A DNA stretch of 23,152 bases from Euglena gracilis (GCA_900893395.1 CAAHFI011883080.1:1-23152), one strand, 5' to 3'; counted from the first letter of the stretch, positions 1-9,240 are shown. Numbers and translations: made by a program. The notes: generated from the letters alone by a model not told the origin.

Positions 1-249
1 CGGGTGTAAATTGTTGTCGCGCCAACTGTTCCATGACCCTTTGCTTACTTTGCTCAACATTCCAAGCAAAAATTTGGCGCGGGGAGTGGGGGACCCGAAA
101 ATTTTCCGGGTACCGACCAAAAAGACCGATGGGCAGGGGGGGCAGGGTGATCAGTTCCTACCTCCATCTGTTCATCAGCCCAGAGGTCCGTGCCCTCAGA
201 CCTCGGCTCCCTACTCCATATCGGAGTCGGCCTTTTGGCCTATGGTGAC

Positions 250-3200
250 TTCCTAGAATAAATTGCGCGTATCGCGCGAATGCATTCCTGTCTTCCGCCA
301 TCCCCTCTCCCTGCCCGAAGCCAGGTCTTTTTCCTCGATAGAGGATATTTTGAAACCAACCCGCTGCCTATTGGCAGAACCGCGATTGGAATCGCGACGA
401 CCATGGCTAGGGCGGGGAGAACGGGAACGGGGCACTTGGATGAATGGTGGTCTTTAGACCCACAAAGGGAACAACGGTTTCGCGATTGCGATTGCCTTTT
501 GGCATCATAGCGACGCGGGGAGCGGTTATCCGCTCGACCGCGGTCGGATCGCGAAGAGGATGACCGCGACCGAGATCGCGAAGAATCGCGATTCGCATCC
601 CGATTGCGGGTAGGGGGCGGGGGGACCGACCACGCGGTATGAAACCACGTCCGCTATTGCGGTGGGGTGAACGGGAACGCGGTCTTCCATCACCCGATCG
701 GTATCCCGACCGCTGCGAATGCGCAGATCGTGAGGAACGCGAACTCCAGGAAGAGAGGGATCCTCGGGGGCTCTTACTGCGCTTTCGCGCTTGGGGATTC
801 GGACATTCGCGAGACATATGTCCCGGTTGATTACACAAAAAGCACACTTTGTCCGAAACTTGATCAGAAGAGCGCGAATAGCGCGGTTTGGATTCCCGTG
901 TCGGGGATTTGGGGTTTGAGCGCGGATAGCGCGTTTTGGAATCACTCGATGGTGATTTTGGTGATTTTGGGGAGGTAGTCCTTTGGACTGCATGGACTGA
1001 ACCGGTGGTACACCCGCGGTAGGGTGGTGGTGATATGCCGATTCAATCTGTCCCAGAAGTTGTATAACTTCATTTGTTTGGAAATATAATTCCATCTCTC
1101 ATCGAGAGTCAAAATGTGTCCCGCGAGTTCCTCGCGGTGAATTTCCTTGATGAGTTTGGGGATGTAGCGCAGTAATACCGCATCAAATTGTTCTTTGATT
1201 TGCTTTTCCCCTAACTCATCAACCTCGGCTGCTAATGCAAGCCACTTGGAGTACCACAAGTCTATCGACTTCCATTTGCGGTCCGGGGGGTGAATTGCCG
1301 CCATTTGTTTTCCAGACTGATTCTGGAAACCAAACTGGAGCATGAGGAAGCATATTGCTCGAACCAATTCTTCAAAAGAAATGCGCCTGCCAATGACCAA
1401 TTGTCTGGCGCGTTCTTTTTCATCCCTTGGGAGGCAATCGATGAATTCCATCTTGATTACCTCCGGGTTGTCATCTTGGGTGGGTCCCTTCAAATCCCAA
1501 TAATATTCCCAATCGCGGAAAAATTGTTTCCATGTGGTGGGGTCACCGTCCCATTGGGGCTTCACCTTGTTCGCTATCGCGATGGTGCCTTTGAAATCTT
1601 TTGAGAAACCCGTGGCCCTTCGGTGGTATTCCAGGGGTGGGCCCGGGCGCGAAATCGCACCATGTGCAGGTACTCCGGTGGTTGCACCAAGGGTATTGTT
1701 CGGGTTATTTTGCGAATGCGCATGGAACATACCACTTAGTGTACCATAGGTACCATGCAAATTTGGGGAATCGCGATTGCGCGAATGGTGATGCGGTTGC
1801 GCATGTGGGGGTGAGGTATCACATGGTTGCACCATTGGTGCTACTAAGCGAATTTGGGAGGTATGACCAATACCCGGTGTGGGGGTGCGGATCATACCAC
1901 GAATTAGTTCGGATTCCCGAATCTCTTGATTTAAGAGGGGGGTGGGTCTGGTTTTCGCTTGAAAACCCGACTCATCATCCGAAAACTCGTCCATTGGGAC
2001 TGGTAATGCTAGTGGGGGAACCACCGCATGAGCGGAAACGCGATTTGGTGGCAATGTGCCTGTGGACTCGGGAATGGTGCGCGAATAGCGCTTTTGGCTG
2101 GAAGATGCGGCAAGTGTGCCAACCATACCCGATTGCGGGTTTTGGTGGATGGAACGCATTTGTGCGTGAATTTGGTCCAATTTGTTGCAAATTCATGCAC
2201 ACTTTGCTCCAAATGGTCAACAACCTGCCAATTGTCGGTTATCCGACCCACATCCTCCTGCAAACGCTTAATCCGCCTACGGTATGAGGGTAGCTCATCC
2301 AAAAGCGGGATTTTGTCAGAAATTGACTGAAAATCGTGCGAAATTGCACCAAAACCAGTGTCCAATTCCTGTACTCTTGTCACCAAAGTGCGCATCGCAC
2401 TGGAAATGGCCTCCAATTGTGGAGATGGCTTGGTGGGTTGGTCCGAATGCGGACTTTGACTTTTTCAGCCATTGGCTGTTCCATCAAGACAGAAACTTGC
2501 GCGGATAGCGCGGTAATGTCATTTTGCAGTTTTGTGACATCCTGCTTCACCGTTTTCTCGGTGTTCATGAGACTGTCACAAAATCCTTGCATGATTTGGT
2601 GATTTTCCGCGCGCATTTCAGCGCAAATCTTGTCCAAGTGTGTTTTTGGGAGTGTGGGGGTAGGTGTTGGTAACGGCAATGTGCCTTGGGGTGGTGATTG
2701 CACCTGAAGCATTTTTGTGCTCATTTCTTGCATGCGTTTGTGCAAATCCGCTATCGCGGTTGAATGCCGGTAACATCCGGGATCCTACCAGCTACTTCCG
2801 CATAGCGGGTGTGCAACTTAGCCAATGAGGCTTCAATGTTACCAACATCCTGTTGTAACTGTTTGTGCAAATCGGACATGGTGGCCTTGAGTCCGCTAAT
2901 ATCCGGTGTTGGTGCACGGGTTGCCGCATTGCGGTTTGCAAATCCGCGATTGCGGTTCGGAATTCCATTGTGTCATTTGCCACTGTTGTTGCAAATTCTC
3001 AATCCTACTCGCGATATTCGCGATTTGGGTGTGAAAACTTGCAATTTCAGCGGGAATCTCACCACAATGGCAAGATTTCTGCTCCAATCGAGAAAGTCTT
3101 TCCTCCAATTGTTGCACATACGTGCGGGGGGCAAAACTTTCATTGGCTTGGGCAGAAAAGTGGGCAAAATTCGCGGAATCACCGCTCAACTGGAAAATGC

Positions 3201-4312
3201 GCTGTTGCGCTTCCTGAAATGCGGTTGCAAGTGTGGAGAATTGCTCCATGGTAATAAATTGTCCCAAATCGGGATTTTGATGGGGGTTCATGCAACTTTT
3301 GCTGCAATTGTGGAAAAATTGCCGTAATTGGCTCCAATTGGTGTGACAAAGCTTGCAAACTATGTTGCATGTTGGAGAAAATCGCATCATTGCGGGATTG
3401 TGTTTCACACATGGCTTCACTCACTTTTTGGAAGTGTTGTGGCAAATGTGCCTGCAAATGTGTGTCCAAACCTTGACGCAAAGTTGCTAGGTCCACATTG
3501 GTGGATTGAAAGTTTGTTTGGCAATATTGACCAACATCACGCACATAACTCCAAAGGTAATTCAGCTTGTGTTCTACAACCTTTTGGTTGTTTCATCAAA
3601 ATCCAAAACCTTGTTAAGTGTCATAGCGCAATCCGCTACACAAGTGTGGACATGGGAAATTTGCCGCGTTAGCGGGTGGTCCACTGGAAGATTTGCGACT
3701 ATGCGCTGAATCACGGTAATGGGTTGAGGGGAAATATTTTCCAACTCTTCCGCATCACTGCTCATAGACTCTGTGGGACTTGTATAAGCCGGAACTGTCA
3801 AACGCATCTCCGGGTGCCATGGCAATGCCGGAAAAGAACCCGTATCGGGTGGTGCGGGCAATTGTCCAATCGGACTTGTGGGGGGAAGCATAGGGGGGGG
3901 GCTGAAAGAAACATGGTGTTTCTAACCCACCCTCAACAAAAATTTGCCGTGGCGTATCCGCCTCAGAGTCAAATGTGCCTATCGGCACCAGTGCGAGATC
4001 TCGCCGGGGGGAATGGGTGTTAGCCGATCGGCTTTCCAACAAAAGGGGTTGTGCCTGTTGGGCATGGGGTTGCTCTATAGAGCTTGACACCGATAGGTGT
4101 GGGGGTGCCCATTGGGCGGGGGGGATTACTCGACACAGACACCGATAGGTGTGACACACGCGGGGAAGGAGGATTACCTTTGAATGAGTCAATGCTTGTG
4201 TACCCCTATGGGGTTGTGAATGCTCATTAGAGCTAGACAATGATGCTGCAGGTTCAAGTCCACGAAGTGAACCAATCAATGCTGCATAATCGATGGGCGT
4301 TGTGCTCTGCAT
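250..4312 (-). pseudogene. gag: gag region of the LTR retrotransposon (broken)
   Basis: A gag-like coding region reads right to left from a Met near 4312 (MQSTTPIDYAAL...), about 240 bp after the primer site. The early part is Ser/Pro/Gln-rich. The middle (about 2.4-3.5 kb) is Gln-rich with heptad-like stretches typical of coiled coils. At about 1.0-1.7 kb there is an Arg/Trp-rich helical segment with a W-GDPTTWK-FF-DWEYYW pattern resembling retrotransposon capsid domains. Near 803-844 lies a classic zinc knuckle, C-X2-C-X4-H-X4-C (CFLCNQPGHMSREC), followed by an Arg/Ser-rich tail suited to RNA binding. At nearly 4 kb this is long for a gag. It is broken in about half a dozen places and is treated as a fossil. 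No protease or polymerase is visible. Confidence 0.75.
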
Positions 4313-4329
4313 TTTTAACACAAAAACCA

Positions 4330-4560
4330 AGTGTAGATTGTGGGGTAAATGCAGAAACAAGTGCAAAAAGAGGGGATAGTATAAAAAGTAAGCAGAGACC
4401 CGAACTCTGAGGTTTGAAGCAGCGTATACTGCGAACCGTCAGAGGACGTGTCCGTGCGTACGGCTTTGGCCGGAAACGGCTTGTAGTGCCTGTGTCGCCT
4501 ATAGGCGGGGCACCACACGACCGTTTGCGGTCAAAAGGATCGAAAACCTAAACTGCTACC
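4330..4560 (-). other. Retrotransposon leader with short hairpins
   Basis: This untranslated stretch lies between the primer site and the gag start. It contains perfect hairpins such as GACCG-TTTG-CGGTC (about 4519-4532), CGCC-TATA-GGCG (about 4498-4509) and GCCG-GAAA-CGGC near 4469. Packaging or translational roles are known for retroelement leaders in general, but nothing here proves one. Confidence 0.4.
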
Positions 4561-4561
4561 A
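4553..4561 (-). other. Primer-binding-site-like sequence (tRNA-iMet type)
   Basis: The minus strand reads TGGTAGCAG two bases inside the proposed LTR end. This is complementary to a tRNA 3' end ...CTGCTACCA, as found in many eukaryotic initiator tRNA-Met molecules, the primer used by many LTR elements. Only nine bases match; the next bases (TTTAGG) do not continue the usual complement. The position is exactly where a PBS should be. Confidence 0.5.
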
Positions 4562-4563
4562 AG

Positions 4564-4999
4564 TGTACGTCCAACCTTTCCTCGCTTTCGCCCTTTGGTG
4601 CGCAAAAGATAAAAGTTGGAGTAACAGAAAAATTGAAAAGAATAATATAAAATTGTTTGCCCTTTTCCCCAATTAAGAGGCAGAGCACAAGGCAGGGGAG
4701 AAGCCCTATGGGCTACGACAAGGAAAAGTGCCAAGTGACTTGGCTGTCCTTTCAGGACTTCAAAATGAGAAAAATCAAACTTGAAATCAAGTCTTGAATC
4801 AAAGACAGAATGGAAATAAAATAAATACCACCTGTGGAGAGGAGAACCAGAATAAGGTTAGGTATTCCTAATTCAGGCCGTTGGCCATCTGTAGGAATAC
4901 CACCTAGCATAGTACTGCGTATGAGGCTCAGAGCTATATCTGGCCGTAGGCTTATACCTACATACACAGTACCATGGCCTTACGGCTGCCTGGTACACA
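4564..4999 (-). repeat. Probable 5' LTR of the retrotransposon
   Basis: Read on the minus strand, the segment starts TGTGTACC (or TGTACC from 4997) exactly where LINE reverse-transcriptase similarity stops. It ends ...GTACA two bases before the primer-binding-site-like sequence, giving about 435 bp with TG...CA ends. A 10-bp perfect inverted repeat (GGTATTCCTA, 4861-4870, with 4892-4901) encloses a smaller GGCC-GTT-GGCC hairpin. An AT-rich TATA-like stretch lies near 4640-4655. The partner LTR is off the window, so the boundaries are inferred from the ends and the interrupted LINE, not from an LTR-LTR alignment. Confidence 0.6.
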
Positions 5000-5833
5000 G
5001 TTCTGCACATCCACTTGAAGGACTGCCCAAGCATTGCCGCCTGCTTCCACCGGTGCCTGCAATCCCTGTGCAATCGTCTCGCATGCCCCTTTCGTTGCAA
5101 CGCCGCACTGCTTGGGGTGTAATTCTGCTGCACGTTGCTTCACACAGGTCGAATTCATCGCAAACTTGCCAACAAACCGACGGATTGTGTTTCCCACTGC
5201 AATGGGTCGCACATTCACGTCACCTGCTGGCCCATCCTTCCGCAATGGAATCAGGCATGCCGAGGAGATGAACTGCATTGATGGCATTGGCAATGACCAC
5301 TCCAGCGCCGCCTTTGTGAATGTGCTCAAAGCAGAACGCACCTGGGATGCAGCCCCCGCATCCAGTCGCACCATGTCTTGTAGATGTTGTGGTCGCAGAC
5401 CGTCAGGCCCGACTGCTGCAGCCTTCGGAAAGGACAACAATGTTTCCCGAAGGAAATGGTTCAGGTCATGTTGTTCTTGGCTGGAAGCCTCCTTGGGGAA
5501 CGGAAAGGGCTTGGAGACTGGCTCTGTGCACGCAACTTCCGGTCTTCTCGGGTGCATTTCTCTCAGCTTTGCGTGTTTGAGAATGGGACTTCTTGCAAAT
5601 CTTTCCACCTTGTCGTTCAAGGTCATGGTGGATATGCCCTTCTGCTTCTTGCGGTCTGGTCGCGGCAGGCCCTGGCAGAAGTCTTCCCACAAGGCAGCCT
5701 TGTCTCCTGCCTGGAAAACGGTCAACCCGGGAGCGGAATGAGTTGTGCAGCTTGCCCTTTGTGGCCTTTGCCACCTCTTGGGGACCACAGCGTCACCTTT
5801 TGGAAGATGGCCCAGTCTCGCAATGCTTCCCAC
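5000..5833 (-). pseudogene. LINE reverse transcriptase, N-terminal fingers to motif A
   Basis: This 5' portion of an RNA-directed DNA polymerase would copy the LINE transcript by target-primed reverse transcription. Visible RT landmarks in order are GPDGLRPQHL (RT0/1), LIPLRKDGP followed by VRPIAVGNTIRRFVGK (RT1), QCGVATKGACE (RT2) and AVLQVDVQN (motif A, first catalytic Asp at about 5007-5009). In intact relatives motif A continues into AFN. Here the next codons belong to the LTR sequence and reach a stop at 4958. The YADD box, thumb and any endonuclease are missing from the window. The 5833 Met is simply the first in this frame; the true start is far upstream, because the linker and zinc-finger segments lie in other frames. 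Confidence 0.8.
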
Positions 5834-6479
5834 GATCTTTCAGAGCAAAGTCGGTGCTGCACTCCGGCCCATGCCATACCCCAAAGAGGGATTGCCGCAC
5901 GCGGGATATGGCGGAACAATGGTCTCACCTTGGACATAATTTCATGGATTGCGGCCGACATGCCAGGATTCGGAGACTCCAAGGGGGTGATGCGATTGCT
6001 GTGCGACGTTGACGAGGACGCAGCTCGGCTCGGCGGCGGGTGGGCTGGCGATGGCAAGCGTGATGGCGTTGCATCCGCTCGCACGGGAAAGCAATTCTCC
6101 CCTGCGCACCGCTTGCCTTCGGGAGGAGTCGCAGACAATGCCCACACACCCAGCGCTGTGCATGTAGTAGCCACACGGAGGTTGGGATTTCACCTGCAGC
6201 GACGTGTACCATGGATACGTGATTGATTGAAAGACGCTTGGCGTTCCATCCTTGGAAGCCATGTCGCAAAGACTTGCAACAATGCGGAAATGGGCAGTAG
6301 AAAACGCCATTCTCATCTTGATCGGAGTCTGATGACCCACACTCCGGTTCGGCTCGTCGCTTTCGGTTGCGGTGAATTGGTGGTGCTGTGGTTTGAGCTG
6401 AAGCTGATGAGGAAGCAGGTGGTGGTGGTGGTGGGATTGGAGCGAGGTGGATGACACTTGAAGAGTGGTTGGCAACCAT
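5834..6479 (-). pseudogene. LINE zinc-finger and linker region
   Basis: This is the region between the 2A-like motif and the RT. One frame (6479 leftward) gives a Pro/Ala/Ser-rich lead, a basic RNRKRR patch, a finger FYCPFPHC with a later H-X4-H (NHVSMVH), and a second pair WVCGHC. C2H2/CCHC fingers at this place bind target DNA in R2-like LINEs. A different frame (6174 leftward) then carries IMSKVRPLFRHIP and SWEALRDWAIFQK, a conserved-looking linker before the RT. The frame differs from both the 2A segment and the RT segment, so at least three shifts separate the pieces. The homology call rests on motif pattern only. Confidence 0.55.
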
Positions 6480-6721
6480 AAATGCTGCACCCGGATCATG
6501 CGGGGATGTGGCTGGGGAGTCCGGCCCGGGTTGGGTTGAACGTCTCCATCACAGCACAAATCGTGTGACCAGGACTTGTTGTTGTGGGTTGGCAATGGAA
6601 GGAGGACCGCGGGGGAGAGGCCGGCAGTGGGGACTGCGGCAGCACCCAGGGGAGGGACATGCCCGCCCGGGCTCACCGAGGGAGAGATCCTTGGTGGCGT
6701 CTCCCTGGGATCACAGCCCAT
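6480..6721 (-). pseudogene. LINE N-terminal segment with a 2A-like motif
   Basis: The frame from the Met at 6721 gives a Pro/Gly/Ala-rich lead (also encoded by the tandem monomers upstream), then SHDLCCDGDVQPNPGR at about residues 52-67. The core D-V-x-x-N-P-G is the 2A ribosome-skipping signature, with a preceding DLCCDG context seen in 2A-like leaders of several LINE families. The canonical final residue is Pro; here it is Arg (codon at 6521-6523). Skipping depends on the Gly-Pro junction, so this copy is probably inactive. The frame is lost shortly after the motif. The role in relatives would be to release or target an N-terminal peptide from the RT polyprotein; that is inference. Confidence 0.55.
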
Positions 6722-7139
6722 CGTAAACCCCGATAAGGTGTGGGCCAGCCTGTTGGTGCTCGGGGGAGTCGGGGTGGGGGAAAGGCCGGCAGTGGGGACT
6801 GCGGCAGCACCGAGGGAGGGACAGGCCCGCCCGGGCTCACCGAGGGAGAGATCCTTGGTGGCGTCTCCCTGGGATCACACCCATCGTAAACCCCGATAAG
6901 GTGTGGGCCAGCCTGTTGGTGCTCGGGGGAGTCGGGGTGGGGGAAAGGCCGGCAGTGGGGACTGCGGCAGCACCCAGGGGAGGGACAGGCCCGCCCGGGC
7001 TCACCGAGGGAGAGATCCTTGGTGGCGTCTCCCTGGGATCACAGCCCATCGTAAACCCCGATAAGGTGTGGGCCAGCCTGTTGGTGCTCGGGGGAGTCGG
7101 GGGTGGGGGAAAGGCCGGCAGTGGGGACTGCGGCAGCAC
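6617..7139 (-). repeat. 165-bp tandem monomers at the LINE 5' end (about 3.2 copies)
   Basis: CGATAAGGTGTGGGCC starts at 6731, 6894 and 7060 (spacings 163 and 166), and GGCCGGCAGTGGGGACTGC recurs in each unit. The copies are about 97% alike by eye. In one minus-strand frame a unit encodes 55 residues, including LAHTLSGFTMGCDPRE and GAAAVPTAGLSP. The repeat could therefore be a coding minisatellite in the LINE N-terminus, or 5'-UTR promoter monomers like those of mouse L1. The array ends abruptly at 7139. Confidence 0.85.
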
Positions 7140-7380
7140 GGCTCAATTAGGAAATTTGCACCACCAAATTAGTCATTTGCTACCCACATTCGCTTGAGCG
7201 GAGCCACAAACCCCACCACAAAACGCCAAAAAGAACCAAAAACGAAAGCCACTTGCCAGGACGGAGGGGTCCTCATCACGAACACACACGCCATGGCCAT
7301 CCAACGGCAAGAAGAGCAAAAACCTGACACAAACACGCCATCCTGTGGCAAAAAAGGTACAAACGCCCCCTTCCCCGCCC
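7140..7380. other. Unassigned sequence upstream of a TATA box
   Basis: About 240 bases without a recognisable gene. Short open stretches on both strands (for example 7173-7409 minus) have no recognisable domain. The sequence is A/C-rich on the plus strand and directly abuts the end of the LINE monomers. Confidence 0.3.
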
Positions 7381-7391
7381 AATATATATAG
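7381..7391 (+). promoter_or_regulatory. TATA-box-like element
   Basis: AATATATATAG sits in an otherwise GC-balanced region, about 110 bases before a hairpin-rich stretch. A canonical start would fall near 7412-7420. There is no independent support. Confidence 0.3.
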
Positions 7392-7479
7392 AAGGTGACC
7401 TTTGCTCATCTTCCTCTAGCCACTAACCTCCGCACCCTGAACATTTGTCACCTGCACTCTTTTGTACATTACACCCACA

Positions 7480-7735
7480 GTATAAGCAACCCGCGACCTG
7501 TGGCGGCACAGGGAATCACAAGAGGGTTCCTCTTGTGGCGAGGGCCAAAAGAGACGTTTCCCTGGGCCCGGGCACGGTTTGGGTGAAGCTGTGCTACCCA
7601 CCGTGATTTCAAGATCAGCAATGGTGAATAAGGCTTGAGCGGATGACCCGGCTTCCGTCACGCCGTCGGCCAGCCGTCGGCCAGCCGTCGGCCAGCAGCC
7701 GTGTGCTCCCCCAAGAAAACACTTTTTTTTTAAAT
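7480..7735 (+). ncRNA. Candidate structured RNA (unassigned)
   Basis: Two adjoining perfect hairpins are CCTGTG-GCGG-CACAGG (7497-7512) and CACAAGAGG-GTT-CCTCTTGTG (7517-7537). They are followed by an interrupted stem, CACGG/CCGTG with GGGT/ACCC, at about 7574-7606. The stretch ends near a T-run of about eight at 7726-7733, and a TATA-like box lies upstream. I compared it by memory with U1, U2, U4, U5, U6, 5S, 7SL and tRNA and recognised none. It may be only a hairpin-rich repeat. Confidence 0.25.
7662..7694 (+). repeat. 11-bp minisatellite, three copies
   Basis: GCCGTCGGCCA is repeated three times exactly in tandem. It lies between the hairpin-rich stretch and the T-run. Confidence 0.9.
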
Positions 7736-7739
7736 AAAT

Positions 7740-8245
7740 AAAAAACATATTTTTGTGTTTCAAAAAAAACAAGCCGTCAACCTTGACGGGGGGCTCTTTG
7801 AGGGGAGGGGTGAGGGTAAGCAGATTTTTTTTGCTAATTTCTGTTCAACATTTGCGCAGTTTTGCACTTGTGGTGTACCCTTTCCATGAACGTTTGATGC
7901 ATTTTGCAGCACCAGTGCCTTTAAGGTAGCCAGATGTGGATCAATGGCAAAGTAAACCAGGTCAAGTTGCGAAAAGCTTAAATGCATGGAACTGCGACAA
8001 AAATTCTTTGGAGGACTGGCTGAAGTCGCGGGCTGGGTGGCGAAAGGTTCCTGGCCGGGGGACGGAAATTTTTAAGGTTAGCTATCAGTGCGTATCACAA
8101 CGCATCTATCATTCATTATTTTTTTTGGTGATACATATGTGACACATTGGAGATCAGGCAGTAGACTTTGGTCATTTTGACCCCCTCCCCCCCTATGGTG
8201 AAGTTCACCGTTTGAAACTTGAATGGGGCCCCACAACCCTAAGAA
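7740..8245. other. Unassigned AT-rich stretch
   Basis: No recognisable gene. A 75-codon open stretch (7760-7987, minus) and a 68-codon one (7936-8142, plus) show no domain. Low-complexity T- and A-runs lie at 7726-7780 and 8111-8122. Confidence 0.3.
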
Positions 8246-8248
8246 CAA

Positions 8249-8455
8249 TACCACCCCCCCCTTAATTTGAGCACACCCACGGGCCAACGGACCCCCCAAA
8301 TGCTCAAATAGGGGGGGGGTCAAATAAGGGGGGGTCCAAAAAATTCCTTTAGAAAGAGGCAAAAAAAAAATTTTCGGCGCCTTCGGCGCATGAAAAAAAA
8401 TTTCCCCGGACCCAAATGCTCAATTAAGGGGGGGGTCAAATAAAGGGGGGGGGTA
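8249..8455. mobile_element. G-tract-terminated MITE-like element, copy A
   Basis: Terminal inverted repeats are TACCACCCCCCCCTTAATTT at 8249 and its near-complement ending GGGGGGGGGTA at 8455, so the ends read TA-CC...GG-TA, suggesting a TA target duplication. Inside are four copies of TCAA(T/A)TA followed by 7-9 G, and an AAATTTTC...CCCCGGA block. The same layout and sequence recur at 22352-22574. There is no coding capacity. It lies just upstream of the tyrosine-recombinase-like fragment, but nothing links them functionally. Confidence 0.65.
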
Positions 8456-8569
8456 GTCAACGCGTTGGCTCCAAGCCGAACACAACATTGTTCCCAGTGC
8501 AAGCAAACAATTTCTAATTTTTGTGCTTTTTTTTCAACGCTGCTTGCATGCACACGGTCCCGCAATTTC

Positions 8570-8752
8570 ATGGCACGGAAGGAGTCAGTGGTGTTTCTGA
8601 CCGACCATGAGGTGGCACAACTTTTTACCCAGACAAATTGGAAGAGTTGTCATGAATCCCAAAGGATGAATTTACTGCGCATCGCCTATCAATTGGGTGT
8701 TCGTCCGGATTCCCTCTTGGACCTTCGGTGGGCATTTCCAGTTGTCCACTCA
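8570..8752 (+). pseudogene. Tyrosine-recombinase-like fragment (box I)
   Basis: From the Met at 8570 the frame reads MARKESVVFLTDHEVAQLF and then LLRIAYQLGVRPDSLLDLRW. The latter fits the first catalytic-Arg box of tyrosine recombinases (consensus about YTGLR-SEL--L-W), and FLTDHEVAQLF fits the usual L-T-x-x-E leader of the catalytic domain. The enzyme family cuts and joins DNA through a Tyr. Eukaryotic copies are usually from Crypton or DIRS-like elements. The fragment is broken, and the later His/Arg/Tyr boxes were not found. Repeat elements flank it on both sides. Confidence 0.45.
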
Positions 8753-9152
8753 TGAAGATGGCGCAAATTAATCGTCGTTCGGATAGGAACGATGAAAAAT
8801 TTGCAGGGGAAACAAGAAAATGTTTCCAAGCCAGTCCACGAGCAAAAGTTTTTGAACACAGGAACCCCAATTGTGTGCCGTGGCAGCACCAGTAATAGAT
8901 GGGGTTGTCGCCGTTGTCAGGGGGAGAACTGATTGTGAGAGGCTGCTCATTGTTGCAGTGTTGCTGTTCATTTTACCCATCCCTCTGATTCATCGCAACG
9001 TTTCTGGCAATTGTGCCCAGAACAACCACGGCATAATTGCCAATGCTGCGCTTCCTTGTGATGGCATTCAGTTTGCGTTTTGGATTCCATTTCCCCATTT
9101 GACGATTCTCCCTTTCATTCAGCTTACAGGTTCATTTCTCCTAAGACCCAGT

Positions 9153-9240
9153 ACTCAGGACGGAGTCTGGGTCTTAAGACCCGGACTCTGTCCGACCCGA
9201 AGTCCTACGTCTTAGACGCAGACTCCGTCCTGAGTCCCTG
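9153..9240. repeat. Inverted-repeat cluster with GTCTTAAGAC cores
   Basis: CTCAGGACGGAGTCTG (9154-9169) is mirrored by CAGACTCCGTCCTGAG (9219-9234). Between them, GAGTCTGGGTCTTA with its mirror (9163-9188) forms a palindrome with one mismatched pair. The same vocabulary (GAGTCTG, GTCTTAAGACGCAG) recurs at 9460-9525, 13440-13550 and in every satellite unit. Confidence 0.75.

Larger units (their letters stand above)
1..4999 (-). mobile_element. LTR retrotransposon fossil, running off the left edge
   Basis: The parts visible from right to left are a probable 5' LTR, a tRNA-primer-binding-site-like sequence, a leader of about 240 bp, and a long gag region with a capsid-like helical segment and a CCHC zinc knuckle. 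Protease, reverse transcriptase and integrase are not in the window and would lie beyond base 1, so Ty1/copia versus Ty3/gypsy cannot be decided. The element is broken, with roughly half a dozen interruptions in gag. It sits inside a LINE reverse transcriptase and is therefore younger than that LINE. The second LTR is outside the window, so LTR divergence cannot be used to date it. The zinc knuckle and the LTR/PBS geometry make the class call fairly safe. Confidence 0.8.
5000..7139 (-). mobile_element. LINE (non-LTR retrotransposon), 5' part, interrupted by the LTR element
   Basis: Reading right to left: tandem monomers (7139-6617), a 2A-like peptide motif (about 6524-6544), a Pro/Ser/His-rich linker, Cys/His zinc fingers (about 6080-6330), a conserved linker with an RPLFRHIP...WAIFQKVTLWSP pattern, then reverse-transcriptase fingers reaching motif A at about 5003-5012. 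N-terminal zinc fingers ahead of an RT are typical of R2-like and NeSL-like LINEs, but the clade cannot be fixed without the rest of the RT and the endonuclease. The similarity stops at 5000, where the LTR starts. The remaining RT should resume beyond the other LTR, off the left edge. The coding parts fall in three frames, so the copy is decayed. Confidence 0.75.

Noticed and set aside
1290-3330. Plus-strand frames of 100-230 codons across the gag region
   Set aside because: They are antisense shadows; the zinc knuckle and capsid-like segment read on the minus strand.
5034-6226. Long plus-strand frames opposite the LINE
   Set aside because: They are antisense shadows of GC-rich coding sequence; the RT motifs are on the minus strand.
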